Assembly: GCA_910589125.1 (NCBI GenBank) | Contig: CAJURX010000005.1 | Coordinates: 62,001-126,000, forward strand | Reading direction: 5' to 3' | DNA length: 64,000 bases | DNA from: an uncultured Eggerthellaceae bacterium | GTDB taxonomy: Bacteria > Actinomycetota > Coriobacteriia > Coriobacteriales > Eggerthellaceae | In this document: positions 17,653-26,979 of the stretch, in pieces | How the letters are laid out: every line of letters begins with the position of its first letter | How positions within the stretch are numbered: the first letter of the stretch is position 1 | Position numbers and translations under genes: made by a program | Notes under the pieces: model-generated | Databases searched by the model: none | What the model was told of the DNA's origin: nothing | Seen by the model: the letters and a program-made list of their open reading frames with translations, nothing else

Positions 17653-19164
17653 TCATCCGAGGTCGATCTCGCGCTTCATCACCTTCGTCAGCACCAGGTA
17701 GTAGATGATGCCGATGAGGATGAACACCACGCCGACCGCCAGGGCCACATCGCCCACCGACAGCATGATCGCGAAGCAGACGAGGGCACCGAGCGCAGGG
17801 AACACCAGGTGCATGAGCACAGCCTTCGCACCGGTGCGCTCCTTGAGCTGGAACCAGCAGAAGACGATGACCGCCAGGTTCAGCAGCGTGTAAGTGGACA
17901 GCGCGCCGAAGTTCGATATCTTCACCACGGTATTCATATCGATCCCGCTGAAGTGGAAGATGAGCGTGAGCACCACCGAGAGCAGGATGATGAAGATGAC
18001 CGCGTTCAGAGGCGAGTTCGTGCGCTTGTCCATCTTCGCCATGAACTTCGGCAGGCATCCGCCCTTCGCCATGGTGAACATGACGAACGCGATGGAGTTC
18101 TGCTGGGCGATGGCGGTGAACACGCCTTGGGCCAGAGCCACGCCTACGGCGCAGAGGATCATCAGCCACGGACCAGCCGCCACCTTGGCCACCAGATAGA
18201 ACGCGTTATCCGTGTTGCCCGCGAAGGCAGCGCCGGACGGGTCGATGCTGGTGGCGATGAAGCACTGCAGCACATACAGCACGCAGAGCAGGACGGCCAT
18301 CACCATCATGGCGCGAGAGGGTCCGTGCTTGGGATCCTTGGCCTCTTGCGTCAGCGTGGCGATCGCACCGAAGCCCACATAGGACATGACCGCCAAGGAT
18401 ACGGCCGACATGGTCCCGCCCAGCTCGAACTTATCCGGGTTGAACAGGTTGGTGGGAGAGAAGCTCGCGCTTCCGGGGTGCTGCACCACGAACATGATGC
18501 CGCAGATCACGAACAGCGCCAAGATCGCCAGCTGTGCCACGAGCGCCACCTTGTTCACCACCATGGCCGTCTTCATGCCGATGAGCGACACGATGGCAAC
18601 GATGACGAGGAAGCCGAAGCACAAGGCCAATATGGGCACATCCGGCAGCATGCTATGGATGGCGATCGCCGCGATCAGATATACCATGGCCGGGCTCACC
18701 AGGTACTGCAAGAGCATCAGCCAGCCTGCGATGAAGCCGGGCATCTTCCCGAACACATGGCTCACATACGTGAAGATGGAGCCCGATGACGGGAAATGCT
18801 GGATCATGATGCCGAAGGAGAACACGCTGAACAGCACCGCCACGAACCCGATGATGAACGCCAGGGTGGGCATGCCGCCAGAATCAGCGAACACGCCGCC
18901 GTAGACGGCCATCGGGGAGATGGGCACCATGGTGATGAGGCCCCAGACCACCATATCCTTGACGGTCAGGGTCGCCTTGAACGTGTCGCCGCCCTTCTGC
19001 TTCGTGGCAACGGTGGGCTTGGTTACCGTGGTCCCGTTGTTCTCCGGCATCGACATGCGCACATGGGCTGCCGGATCAGCCGCACTGGTCGCGGCCCCTG
19101 CGTGGGGCACCGCGCCCGCGGATGCGCTCTGCTGCGCTACCGCTCTCTTCGTCGTATCAGTCAT
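17653..19164 (-). CDS. APC family amino acid permease
   Basis: A 503-residue amino acid/polyamine/organocation permease with about 12 hydrophobic helices. ATG 19164 has GAGGTG upstream; the frame extension to 19215 is not supported. A hydrophilic Ala/Thr-rich N-terminal tail of about 65 residues precedes the first helix at VVWGLITMVPISPMAVYG. The segment GFGAIATLTQEAKDPKHGPSRAM contains the APC family helix-6 region. The substrate is not predictable. It lies between the S10 gene and a second permease, all on the minus strand. Confidence 0.85.
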   Translation of the reverse strand: MTDTTKRAVAQQSASAGAVPHAGAATSAADPAAHVRMSMPENNGTTVTKPTVATKQKGGDTFKATLTVKDMVVWGLITMVPISPMAVYGGVFADSGGMPTLAFIIGFVAVLFSVFSFGIMIQHFPSSGSIFTYVSHVFGKMPGFIAGWLMLLQYLVSPAMVYLIAAIAIHSMLPDVPILALCFGFLVIVAIVSLIGMKTAMVVNKVALVAQLAILALFVICGIMFVVQHPGSASFSPTNLFNPDKFELGGTMSAVSLAVMSYVGFGAIATLTQEAKDPKHGPSRAMMVMAVLLCVLYVLQCFIATSIDPSGAAFAGNTDNAFYLVAKVAAGPWLMILCAVGVALAQGVFTAIAQQNSIAFVMFTMAKGGCLPKFMAKMDKRTNSPLNAVIFIILLSVVLTLIFHFSGIDMNTVVKISNFGALSTYTLLNLAVIVFCWFQLKERTGAKAVLMHLVFPALGALVCFAIMLSVGDVALAVGVVFILIGIIYYLVLTKVMKREIDLG

Positions 19165-19231
19165 TCCGAACACCTCGCATCCCCAACGGGGTTGCACCCC
19201 TGACCACGAGCGCAACCCGCTTCATGAAGTC

Positions 19232-21478
19232 CTACTTGCCAGCATCCTTGGATGCTGCATCCGCACCCGATCCAGCCGTCCTGTGCGCAGCCGGAGCATC
19301 ACCGGTGCCATCGGAAGGAGCCGGAGCCTGCTGCGCTACGGTCTGCCGTGCGGCAGCTTGCTGTGCTGCTGCAGTGGCCTCTTTGACCTCGCGCTCGGCA
19401 GCCAGAAGGTCGCTATCTGCCTCCACCTGGTCCTCGTAGGCACGAGCTTCCACGGCATAGCGCTTCACGTCCTCCTCGGCCTGCTTCTCGCGAGCCAGCG
19501 CCTCCTGCTCCGCCTTGGTGGCTGCAGCCGCGTCAGCGGTGACATCCTCAGGGATCCTCACGGCTTCGACCTGAGCTGCGGGGGCCGGTGGGACGTTGGA
19601 GGATATCTGCACCTGCACCGTCTCCTCTGCACGACGCTTGGCCGCTGCATCCCTCAGTCCCACGCTGGCCGCTGTGCCGATGCCAGCTTTCTGGGAGATG
19701 ATCACGGGCTGGCTCATGGGCACGGCCACGGCTGTGTTCGCAACGCCGTTGGTCTTGACCGGATGGTTGAGCGCTGCCGGGTCGTCGCCAGCCTCGACGG
19801 CAGGAGATGACGGATGATGCTTGCCCGGGATGTACTCGTCCGGGAGCACGATCTGCTCATTGGGGTCCCACAGCTTCTTCACGGGCATGCCCATGGGGTT
19901 CTGGCCTTCGCTCATCATCTCTGATGGCACGTTGGACATGACGCGCTCGGGCTTCTTCAAGCCTTCGAGCTGCCAGGTGAACGGAGCGAACACGTTATTC
20001 TCGTCCACCCAGTCATGCTTCTTGGAGGCCTGGTAGACGCCGAAGCAGATGCCGAAGGTGACCAGGATGATCGCCAAGATGACCACCACGTAGGTGACAG
20101 GGCTTCCCACCTCTTCTGCCACCTGGGCGGGCGGGATGATGGCCAGCACGATGCCGAAGGCGCATGCCAGAAGGCCGATGCCTGCAACCACCCACGCGCC
20201 TACCGTGCCACCCGGGACCCGGAACAGACGCGGACGGTTCGGCTGATCGCGGCGCAGCTTCAGGAACGACACGAACATCAGCACGTAGTACATCATGTAC
20301 AGGATGGTGATGGCCTGCGTGATCAGGACCACGAAGCCCTCGATGTTCGGGATCAGGAAGCACAGGAATGCGATGAGCGTCATGAAGGCCATCTGGAGGT
20401 ACATGAGGCGGCTCGGCATGCCGTGTTTGTTGGAGTTCTGGAGGATCTTCGGCAGGAAGCCGGAACGACCAGCCTGGCCCAGCATGAACGACGGACCCGC
20501 CATGTTGGTCACGAGCGATGCCATGGAAGCACCCAGGCCGACCCAGACGAATGCCACGTAGATCCAGGGACAATTGAAGGTGGCGCCCAAGATCTTATAG
20601 GTCTGATACAGGCCGTAGACCAGGTTCATGTCCTGCTTCGGCGTGACGATGGCAATGCAGACGGTGCCCGCGATGAAGATGATCAGCGTCAAGATCATGG
20701 CGATGAAGATGGACAGCGGGAATTCCTTCTGCGGCTTCTTCAGCTGCTTGATGTGCGCAGCATTCATGTCGATGCCTGCGAAGCTGAAGAACACGCCGGC
20801 CGCCAGCGCCAGGTTGGTCAGGCTGAATCCGCTTCCGAAGGGATTGAATGCCTCGGGCGTAGGCGTCACGTTGGACACGTTGCCCTGAGCCAGCCAGACC
20901 ACCGTGAAGATGACGATGAACGCCAGCGGGATGAACGTGCCGATGATCACGCCGTACTTGGTCAGGCGCGCGAACGCCTTCACGCCGTGCGTGGATATCC
21001 AGGTGAGGCCCCAGTAGTAGGCCAGCCACGCCAGGATGATGAAGAACTGGTTCTCCGGATGGTTCATGAACTGGACCGCCCAGTCCCAATCAGGCGTGTA
21101 GAACCCGATGGTGGCTGATGCAGACGCCACGCCCATGCCGAAGTTGATGGAGGTCTGGAACCAGAGGATGAGCAGGCACGTGAAGGCCAGCCCCGGCCCC
21201 ATGGCCTCGCCCACCCATCGGAAGATGCCTCCGCGCTGCCCCCAGCCGCTCGCAAGCTCCGCGGCCACGAGCCCTGTCGGCAAGAAGAACACCAACGCGC
21301 CGATGATGAACAAGGTCACCGACGACAAGCCATAGTAGGCTTGCTGCACATCATTCGCGACGCTCCCGATGATGGTCACATTCATCATCACGAGCGCCAT
21401 CAGGGAGATGTACGTCCCCGGGTTCTTCGCAGGCGATGTCGCCTGCTTGGTCTTGGCTGTCGCGCTGTTCGTGCTCAT
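19232..21478 (-). CDS. APC family amino acid permease with long C-terminal tail
   Basis: A 748-residue permease. The first 500 residues form about 12 helices of the glutamate:GABA antiporter/YjeM-like APC branch (KNPGTYISLMALVMMNVTIIGS, FFSFAGIDMNAAHI). The last 250 residues are hydrophilic. They include a Pro-rich linker and a charged Ala/Glu coiled-coil-like region (KAEQEALAREKQAEEDVKRY, LLAAEREVKEATAAAQQAAA), then an Ala/Gly tail. That tail is far longer than usual for APC carriers. ATG 21478 follows AAGGGGG. The gene is divergent from the C69 dipeptidase across a 408-bp gap. Confidence 0.85.
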   Translation of the reverse strand: MSTNSATAKTKQATSPAKNPGTYISLMALVMMNVTIIGSVANDVQQAYYGLSSVTLFIIGALVFFLPTGLVAAELASGWGQRGGIFRWVGEAMGPGLAFTCLLILWFQTSINFGMGVASASATIGFYTPDWDWAVQFMNHPENQFFIILAWLAYYWGLTWISTHGVKAFARLTKYGVIIGTFIPLAFIVIFTVVWLAQGNVSNVTPTPEAFNPFGSGFSLTNLALAAGVFFSFAGIDMNAAHIKQLKKPQKEFPLSIFIAMILTLIIFIAGTVCIAIVTPKQDMNLVYGLYQTYKILGATFNCPWIYVAFVWVGLGASMASLVTNMAGPSFMLGQAGRSGFLPKILQNSNKHGMPSRLMYLQMAFMTLIAFLCFLIPNIEGFVVLITQAITILYMMYYVLMFVSFLKLRRDQPNRPRLFRVPGGTVGAWVVAGIGLLACAFGIVLAIIPPAQVAEEVGSPVTYVVVILAIILVTFGICFGVYQASKKHDWVDENNVFAPFTWQLEGLKKPERVMSNVPSEMMSEGQNPMGMPVKKLWDPNEQIVLPDEYIPGKHHPSSPAVEAGDDPAALNHPVKTNGVANTAVAVPMSQPVIISQKAGIGTAASVGLRDAAAKRRAEETVQVQISSNVPPAPAAQVEAVRIPEDVTADAAAATKAEQEALAREKQAEEDVKRYAVEARAYEDQVEADSDLLAAEREVKEATAAAQQAAARQTVAQQAPAPSDGTGDAPAAHRTAGSGADAASKDAGK

Positions 21479-21502
21479 GGATACCCCCTTCGGTTCAGTT
21501 CG

Positions 21503-21626
21503 CGATTTGTGCGAATGCGCCGAACCGGCAAGCCGATTGAGGTATGCGCGCAAATCGTGGGCCAATACATGTGCGCTCGCACAGATCTGCAAAACGCCCT
21601 GCAAATCCGGCTCACTACGATTTGCA
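21503..21626. promoter_or_regulatory. Repeated CGATTTGC-type sites in divergent promoter region
   Basis: Four related motifs lie in the 408-bp gap: CGATTTGTG (21503-21511, plus), CGCAAATCG (21549-21557), GCAAATCCG (21601-21609) and CGATTTGCA (21618-21626). The last two form the inverted repeat TGCAAATC-N11-GATTTGCA. They probably control the permease (minus) and the dipeptidase (plus). Nothing else is recognised in the gap. Confidence 0.45.
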
Positions 21627-21886
21627 TAGTAGGAACGCCACCTCCCGGCCAGCCAACCAGACCACTGATGTTTCCCTCTCGTTTTCCAGTTGCGTCATCT
21701 GCGTTGAAAAGGCTCATCTCGCGACCTATGCGCATGCGAGCGCGCATCTTGCATATGTTTCGATCCGTCTTCCATTCGGTGACATATCCCTGCTCGAGCC
21801 GCGGTCGATGAGGACGTGCGATATACCCGGAAGCAACTGCAACCTGCCTGATGAGCTTCCCCAGGCTGAGAGGAAAGGATGTTCCC

Positions 21887-23458
21887 ATGGCATGCACGTC
21901 ATTGCTCGTCGGGAAGGGCGCCACCAACGACGGCTCCACCATCATCGCTCGCAACGAGGACGGGGAGGACTTCTCCTTCGACCCGAAGAAGATGATCGTG
22001 GTGGAACCAGAGGACCAACCGCGCACCTACACGGGCGTCGCCAACCACTTGACCATCGAGCTGCCGGATGACCCCTTGCGCTACACCTGCACGCCGAATG
22101 CCGATCCAGCCCAGGGCGTCTGGGCCGAGACCGGCATCAATGCGGCGAACGTCTCCATGACCGCAACGGAGACCATCTCTGCGAACGCACGCGTGCTGGG
22201 TGCCGATCCGCTGGTCGTATACCAGCCCGCGAAGGGCAGACCGGGGGATGCAGACTATCAGCCCGAGGTCCCCGGCGGCATCGGAGAGGAGAACCTGCCC
22301 ACCATCACGCTCCCCTATATCAGGAGCGCGCGCGAAGGCGTCGAGCGCCTGGGGATGCTGGTGGAGAAGTACGGCACCTACGAGACGAACGGCGTTGCCT
22401 TTGGAGATGCAGATGATGTCTGGTACTGGGAGAACATCGGCGGACACCACTGGATCGCGCGGCGCGTGCCGGACGATTGCTACGTGGTGCAGCCCAACCG
22501 CCAGGGCATCGACCACTTCGACCTGGCTGATGCGCTGGGAGACCAGCACGACTACATGTGCAGCGCAGACCTAGCCGAATGGATCTCCGAGCATGACCTC
22601 CTGATGGACACGCCCCAGCATGAGGGAGATGCAGGAGAGACCGTGAAGGGGCTTCCACGCTACTTCAACGCGCGCATCGCCTTCTCCACCTACACGTGGC
22701 TCGACCAGCTCTACAATGCGCCGCGCAAGTGGTATCTCTGCAAGCGGCTCACTCCCTCCGACGCACGCTTCCAGGGTGCAGCGCCCGAGTTCGGCCCTGA
22801 GAGCCTGGATATCCCGTGGGCCATGCGCCCTGACAAGAAGCTGTCAGCCTCTGATGTGAAGGACCTGCTCTCCACCACCTACGACGGCACGGAATACGAC
22901 CCGTATGGCACGAAGGGCACGCCAGAGAGCCGCCATCAGTATCGCTTCGTGGGGATCGACCGCACCTCGGAGTGCTCGGTCCTCTGCATCCGCGGGAACG
23001 CACCGAAGGCGCTGCGCGGCGTTCACTGGTTCGCACCCGCATCGGGTCCGTTCAACACGGCGTGCGCCATGTACGCGAACGTGAGCACGCTGCCCGCCTA
23101 TGTGGACACGCCTGCGCAGGTGACCACGGACAGCCTGTACTGGAACAACCGCCTGGTGGCCGGCTTGGCTGACCCCCAGTTCTTCGAGAGCTACGAATCC
23201 ATCCAGGCATATAGGCTGAACACCATGGCGCAGGGATATCAGTCCTTGCATGAGACGGACGCGAAGCTCATGCAGATGGCGAAGGATGGCAAGGTCGATC
23301 TTGACGACATGGATGACACCACCGTGCAGGCAGAGCTCGCAGCCGCGAACCAAACGCTCATGGACAAGATCCAGGCTCAGACGAAGGACCTGCTGGGTAC
23401 CGTCCTCGACCAGCGCACCGTCACGATGAAGAACGCCTTCAACATGAACGACCACTGA
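21887..23458 (+). CDS. C69 family dipeptidase (PepD-like)
   Basis: A 523-residue Ntn-type dipeptidase. ATG 21887 follows AGAGGAAAGG and gives MACTSLLVGKGAT, placing the catalytic cysteine at position 3. Family C69 members expose this cysteine after N-terminal processing. Conserved pieces are DGSTIIARNEDG and the ETGINAANVSMTATETI segment. No signal peptide is seen. It is divergent from the APC permeases and, with PepC, C45-like and S10 enzymes, completes a set for stepwise breakdown of peptides to amino acids. Confidence 0.88.
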   Translation: MACTSLLVGKGATNDGSTIIARNEDGEDFSFDPKKMIVVEPEDQPRTYTGVANHLTIELPDDPLRYTCTPNADPAQGVWAETGINAANVSMTATETISANARVLGADPLVVYQPAKGRPGDADYQPEVPGGIGEENLPTITLPYIRSAREGVERLGMLVEKYGTYETNGVAFGDADDVWYWENIGGHHWIARRVPDDCYVVQPNRQGIDHFDLADALGDQHDYMCSADLAEWISEHDLLMDTPQHEGDAGETVKGLPRYFNARIAFSTYTWLDQLYNAPRKWYLCKRLTPSDARFQGAAPEFGPESLDIPWAMRPDKKLSASDVKDLLSTTYDGTEYDPYGTKGTPESRHQYRFVGIDRTSECSVLCIRGNAPKALRGVHWFAPASGPFNTACAMYANVSTLPAYVDTPAQVTTDSLYWNNRLVAGLADPQFFESYESIQAYRLNTMAQGYQSLHETDAKLMQMAKDGKVDLDDMDDTTVQAELAAANQTLMDKIQAQTKDLLGTVLDQRTVTMKNAFNMNDH

Positions 23459-23467
23459 TGCATCAAG

Positions 23468-23494
23468 AACGGGCGCAGCTTGCCTGCGCCCGTT
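23468..23494. terminator. Hairpin repeat copy A, likely bidirectional terminator
   Basis: AACGGGCGCAG and CTGCGCCCGTT form a perfect 11-bp stem around CTTGC, ten bases after the dipeptidase stop and before the convergent radical SAM gene. It is one copy of the dispersed repeat described in the findings. Confidence 0.65.
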
Positions 23495-23538
23495 CATCGA
23501 CCGTCCCCCGAACAGCCTCCCAGAGGAGGATCCAGCGA

Positions 23539-24552
23539 CTAGTCGATCATCCAACCTTGAGAGGGGCCATCGAGGATCTCCCACCCAGCAGCCTTGAACA
23601 TCTTGTACTGCTGATCGAAGCTGGCACCGCGACCACCATGCTCCGTGCGCTCCAGCGCATCACGCGGATTGGTGCCCACTTCCGCCCATGCAAGATTCGC
23701 ACCAGACGCCGCGGTCATGACGGTATTCGCCGAGCAATTGAGGCGCGGATCCAAACCCGTAGCCAAGCGATACACCGCCACGTAGTTGGCGTTCGCCACA
23801 TCCGTATGCATCCCCAGGTCATAGAGCTCCGTGTTCGGCACAGGGATGCGCTTACCGCACCCTGCTGACTGAGGATGCACGTCGATGCACCGATACGTTG
23901 CCTCGGTCAGCTCCTCCGGTGAATGCTCGGGCCCGATAGGCTCTACGCATGTGGAGAGCGACATGCCAGCGGCGGCAAGGTTCTCGAATGTCTCCAAGCG
24001 CTTCTCGACAGGGATGCCCGTGTCAACACCCTCGCGCATGCGCACGGCATGATAGGCGCCATTCGCACCTGCCGCCTTGAGGGCCACACAGCTCTCATAG
24101 GTCATATCATCGGTGTTCACGAGCAGAGGCATGTCATGACCGATGACGCTTCGCACGCCTTCGACCATCTCGAGCAGCCGCTCGAAGCTGTAGCTCGCCG
24201 TGGTCAAGAGCAGGATCAAGTTCGCACCATCGTCCACATAGCGCTGTGCATATTCGAGCACATCAGCTTTGGGCAGCTCGAATTTGCCCTTGCGCGCATC
24301 ATTAGAAGCTGCGAACGAGCAGAACTTGCAATTCTTCGGGCAAATGGTGGAATTGAGGCCGATCTGAGCATGCACTTCAGCAACACCGTTCGCCGCCCTC
24401 ATGGACAGCTCCTGTCCGGCCCAGCGCAGATAAGCTGCCTCCTTGCTGGTCTCAGGCAAGGAATAGAGCTTGAGCGTCTCAGCAGGCGTGAGCCCGACAC
24501 CCTCAAGACCCTTCTCTATGATGTCGCATATCTCTTGGTCGAAAACCTGCAT
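23539..24552 (-). CDS. Radical SAM protein, biotin synthase-like
   Basis: A 337-residue radical SAM enzyme. The SAM-cluster motif CPKNCKFC gives C71, C75 and C78 (CxxxCxxC). The N-terminal helices and overall length match BioB/PylB/HydE-type TIM barrels. C-terminal features such as IPVPNTELYDLGMHTD and LNCSANTVMTAASGANLAWAEVG are compatible but not diagnostic. It is unlikely to be classical BioB: no other biotin genes are nearby and the BioB 2Fe-2S ligand set is not evident. The substrate is unknown. Confidence 0.7.
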   Translation of the reverse strand: MQVFDQEICDIIEKGLEGVGLTPAETLKLYSLPETSKEAAYLRWAGQELSMRAANGVAEVHAQIGLNSTICPKNCKFCSFAASNDARKGKFELPKADVLEYAQRYVDDGANLILLLTTASYSFERLLEMVEGVRSVIGHDMPLLVNTDDMTYESCVALKAAGANGAYHAVRMREGVDTGIPVEKRLETFENLAAAGMSLSTCVEPIGPEHSPEELTEATYRCIDVHPQSAGCGKRIPVPNTELYDLGMHTDVANANYVAVYRLATGLDPRLNCSANTVMTAASGANLAWAEVGTNPRDALERTEHGGRGASFDQQYKMFKAAGWEILDGPSQGWMID

Positions 24553-24640
24553 GGGCTTTCCTTTCTCTCGAGCCCATATCTCAGCATAGGCTTATATTAG
24601 ATAGTATCAAATATAGAACACAGTCAAAGGAGATGGCCCT

Positions 24641-25081
24641 ATGAACACGCGTCAGTGGCGGGTGATGTCGATCCTCACGCTCCTCCTCATGGCAGCTACG
24701 CTGGTCGCAAGCACGCTTCTCGGAGGATGTGGCGGACAGCTCGAGCTGGCATCAGGAGGCAATGTCCCCATGAAATGCCACTGGGCCTTCATGGCCACAG
24801 CCTTCACCTCCCTCGTCGGCTGCGTCTCTGCCACCTGCGCGTTCTTCTCAAAGGGAACAGAAGCCCGACGCATGACAACCCTCCTCTCGCTGATCATCAG
24901 CATCGCATGCGGCATCCTGCCCTCAAGTGCGGCCATCGGCGTATGCGGAGGCGCTGAGATGGGCTGTCAGACCACGACCGCCATCATCTGGGCGCTCACC
25001 GGATGCGTCGCGATCATCTCCATCGTACAGCTGATGAGAGCTGATCCGATGGACGCACAGAAGCCGAAGATGCACCTCTGA
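24641..25081 (+). CDS. DUF4418-like membrane protein
   Basis: A 146-residue protein with four hydrophobic segments (starting about 9, 50, 80 and 115). Conserved-looking cysteines and histidine occur in LLGGCGGQLELASGG and VPMKCHWAF. These match my recollection of DUF4418, a family often found next to FtsX/MacB-type ABC transporters, as here, though this copy is on the opposite strand and convergent. The function is unknown. Confidence 0.6.
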   Translation: MNTRQWRVMSILTLLLMAATLVASTLLGGCGGQLELASGGNVPMKCHWAFMATAFTSLVGCVSATCAFFSKGTEARRMTTLLSLIISIACGILPSSAAIGVCGGAEMGCQTTTAIIWALTGCVAIISIVQLMRADPMDAQKPKMHL

Positions 25082-25097
25082 CCACCGATCAGCGTTC

Positions 25098-25763
25098 TCA
25101 GTCCTCAACGAACGCATTTCCCTGCAGGCGCATGACGCGATCTGCTCGCGCGGCAAGCTCCAGGTCATGAGTGGCGAACAGGAGGATGCCACCCTCCTCG
25201 GTGCGCTGGAAGAGGCGGTCTGCCACGCTCCGAGCGCTCTCCCCATCCAGGTCGTTCGTTGGCTCATCCGCGATCACCACCGGCGGGTCGAGCATGAGCG
25301 CCCGAGCGAGCGCCACGCGACGCTTCTGCCCGATGGAGAGCTGGAAGGGGAAATGATCCTGCCTATCTCCCAGGCCCACCTCCTCCAAGAGATGAGCTGC
25401 TCGCTCGCTCAGGGAGAAGGGTAGTCCACGAGCACGCTCGAACCGAGCCGGCGCTTCCACGTTCTCGCGAGCGCGCAAGGACCCCACGAGCTGCGTATGC
25501 TGGAACACGAATCCGAAGATCGTGCGACGCAGGATCGAGAGCGCGCGATCATCCAAGTCGCTGACATCTTGCCCATCTACGACGACGGTGCCTGTCGTGG
25601 GCGAGAGCAACAGCCCCATCATGGATAGCAGCGTGGATTTCCCCGAGCCCGAAGGAGATACGAAGGCGATGGATTCACCAGACCGCGCTTCGAAGGAGAC
25701 GCCCTCCAAGATGACATCGTCACCATAGGTCTTGCCAAGGTCCCTCGCTTTGATCACAGTCAT
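25098..25763 (-). CDS. ABC transporter ATP-binding protein (MacB/LolD type)
   Basis: A 221-residue ATPase. Walker A is SPSGSGKST (36-44), the Q-loop is FVFQHTQ, the signature is LSIGQKRRVALARAL (LSIGQ instead of LSGGQ), and Walker B is PVVIADEPTNDLD. The length and the GSLRARENVEAPARF segment fit the LolD/MacB family, which power FtsX-type permeases mechanically instead of moving solute through the membrane. ATG 25763 overlaps the end of the permease gene (stop 25765), showing coupling. Confidence 0.85.
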   Translation of the reverse strand: MTVIKARDLGKTYGDDVILEGVSFEARSGESIAFVSPSGSGKSTLLSMMGLLLSPTTGTVVVDGQDVSDLDDRALSILRRTIFGFVFQHTQLVGSLRARENVEAPARFERARGLPFSLSERAAHLLEEVGLGDRQDHFPFQLSIGQKRRVALARALMLDPPVVIADEPTNDLDGESARSVADRLFQRTEEGGILLFATHDLELAARADRVMRLQGNAFVED

Positions 25764-25764
25764 G

Positions 25765-26973
25765 TCAATCGATATCTCCTTGCTGCATGGCAAGGGACGG
25801 ATCCAGCTTGCCTATCTGATAGAGGGGCCATGCGACCGAGAGCGCAGAGATGATGGCGAACAGAGCCGCGATCGCAGCCACCAAGAGCGCCACCGCACCT
25901 GCATCCATCCCGATGAACGGGAAGGCGATCGAATCCTGCAAGAGACCCAGGATCGCTTGGTATAGGATCACCCCCAAAGCGAACCCCACCACAAGCCCCG
26001 CCATCACCACCAAAGCTATCTCACCTCCGATGAGGCAACGCACATCCCTCTTGCTCGCCCCGATGGCCCGGTACAGCGCAAGCTCGCTCTTGCGGTCCCA
26101 TGCGCACGAATAGAAGCGCGCGAAGAGCTGCAAGAGCGTGATGACCATCATGACGATGGCAGCCCCCGCCAACAGCGCGAATACGCTCCTCAGCTGTTCC
26201 GTGACCTGCTCCGCTGTCTTCGCATTCTCCACATAGGAGATGCCCTCGGTCAGATTGAGCTTGATCTTCAGCTTCTCATACGCTTCCGCATCGTCGGTCG
26301 CCTGCACCATGATAGCGCTGACGAGCTCATCAGGGGATCCATAGCGCTCCCAGGTGGTCTTGAGCCCATCGGTCTCAGCGGAGATGCGCCGTGCCGCGTC
26401 CATGCTCATGATGATCGAATGGTCCAGATCCCCACCAGATTCCGCCATGGTACCTACAACATCGTAGGGCTTCCCATAGATGAAGAGCGCACCTCCCGCG
26501 ATGCCCGTGACCCCGCTGCCCACGATGACCTCATCTTCTCCCAACGCATCCGAGGAACCTTCAGGCAAGAGCGGGGACACGACGAAATCGGTCTCTGGAT
26601 CGATGCCTATGAGCCGCGTCTCCTCCCCCGCCGAGCAACACGAAGCGTTCAGGGTCTGGCTGAAGAACTGGCTGCTCGTCGCTTCCACTCCATCCAGCTC
26701 TGCGATGGCCTGCTCTACATCCTCGGTCATGTAGAACGGAGCAGGAACGCCTGTATAGAGGAGCGCCCCATCATCCAGATGCGTCCGCGCATCCTTCGGC
26801 ACGACCAGAAGGTCTGCACCCGTGCGCTGCGAAGACACATCGATTCCCCGCATCACACCACCATAGATCATGCCTAGCACCAGCGCGAGCGCAACGCTCA
26901 GAGCCACTGACACCAGGATGGAAGCGGTCTGCACCTTGCGCATGCACACGCTATGCAGGATGAGCGCATTCAT
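25765..26973 (-). CDS. FtsX/MacB-type ABC permease
   Basis: A 402-residue permease with the four-helix FtsX plan: one N-terminal helix (about 19-40), a large extracytoplasmic MacB-like domain (about 45-240, containing a CC pair in LNASCCSAGEE) and three C-terminal helices. The C-terminal FtsX region includes LYRAIGASKRDVRCLIGGEIALVV, the typical cytosolic loop and helix. It lies 6 bp after the binding-protein gene and upstream of its ATPase. Confidence 0.85.
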   Translation of the reverse strand: MNALILHSVCMRKVQTASILVSVALSVALALVLGMIYGGVMRGIDVSSQRTGADLLVVPKDARTHLDDGALLYTGVPAPFYMTEDVEQAIAELDGVEATSSQFFSQTLNASCCSAGEETRLIGIDPETDFVVSPLLPEGSSDALGEDEVIVGSGVTGIAGGALFIYGKPYDVVGTMAESGGDLDHSIIMSMDAARRISAETDGLKTTWERYGSPDELVSAIMVQATDDAEAYEKLKIKLNLTEGISYVENAKTAEQVTEQLRSVFALLAGAAIVMMVITLLQLFARFYSCAWDRKSELALYRAIGASKRDVRCLIGGEIALVVMAGLVVGFALGVILYQAILGLLQDSIAFPFIGMDAGAVALLVAAIAALFAIISALSVAWPLYQIGKLDPSLAMQQGDID

Positions 26974-26979
26974 GCGAGC

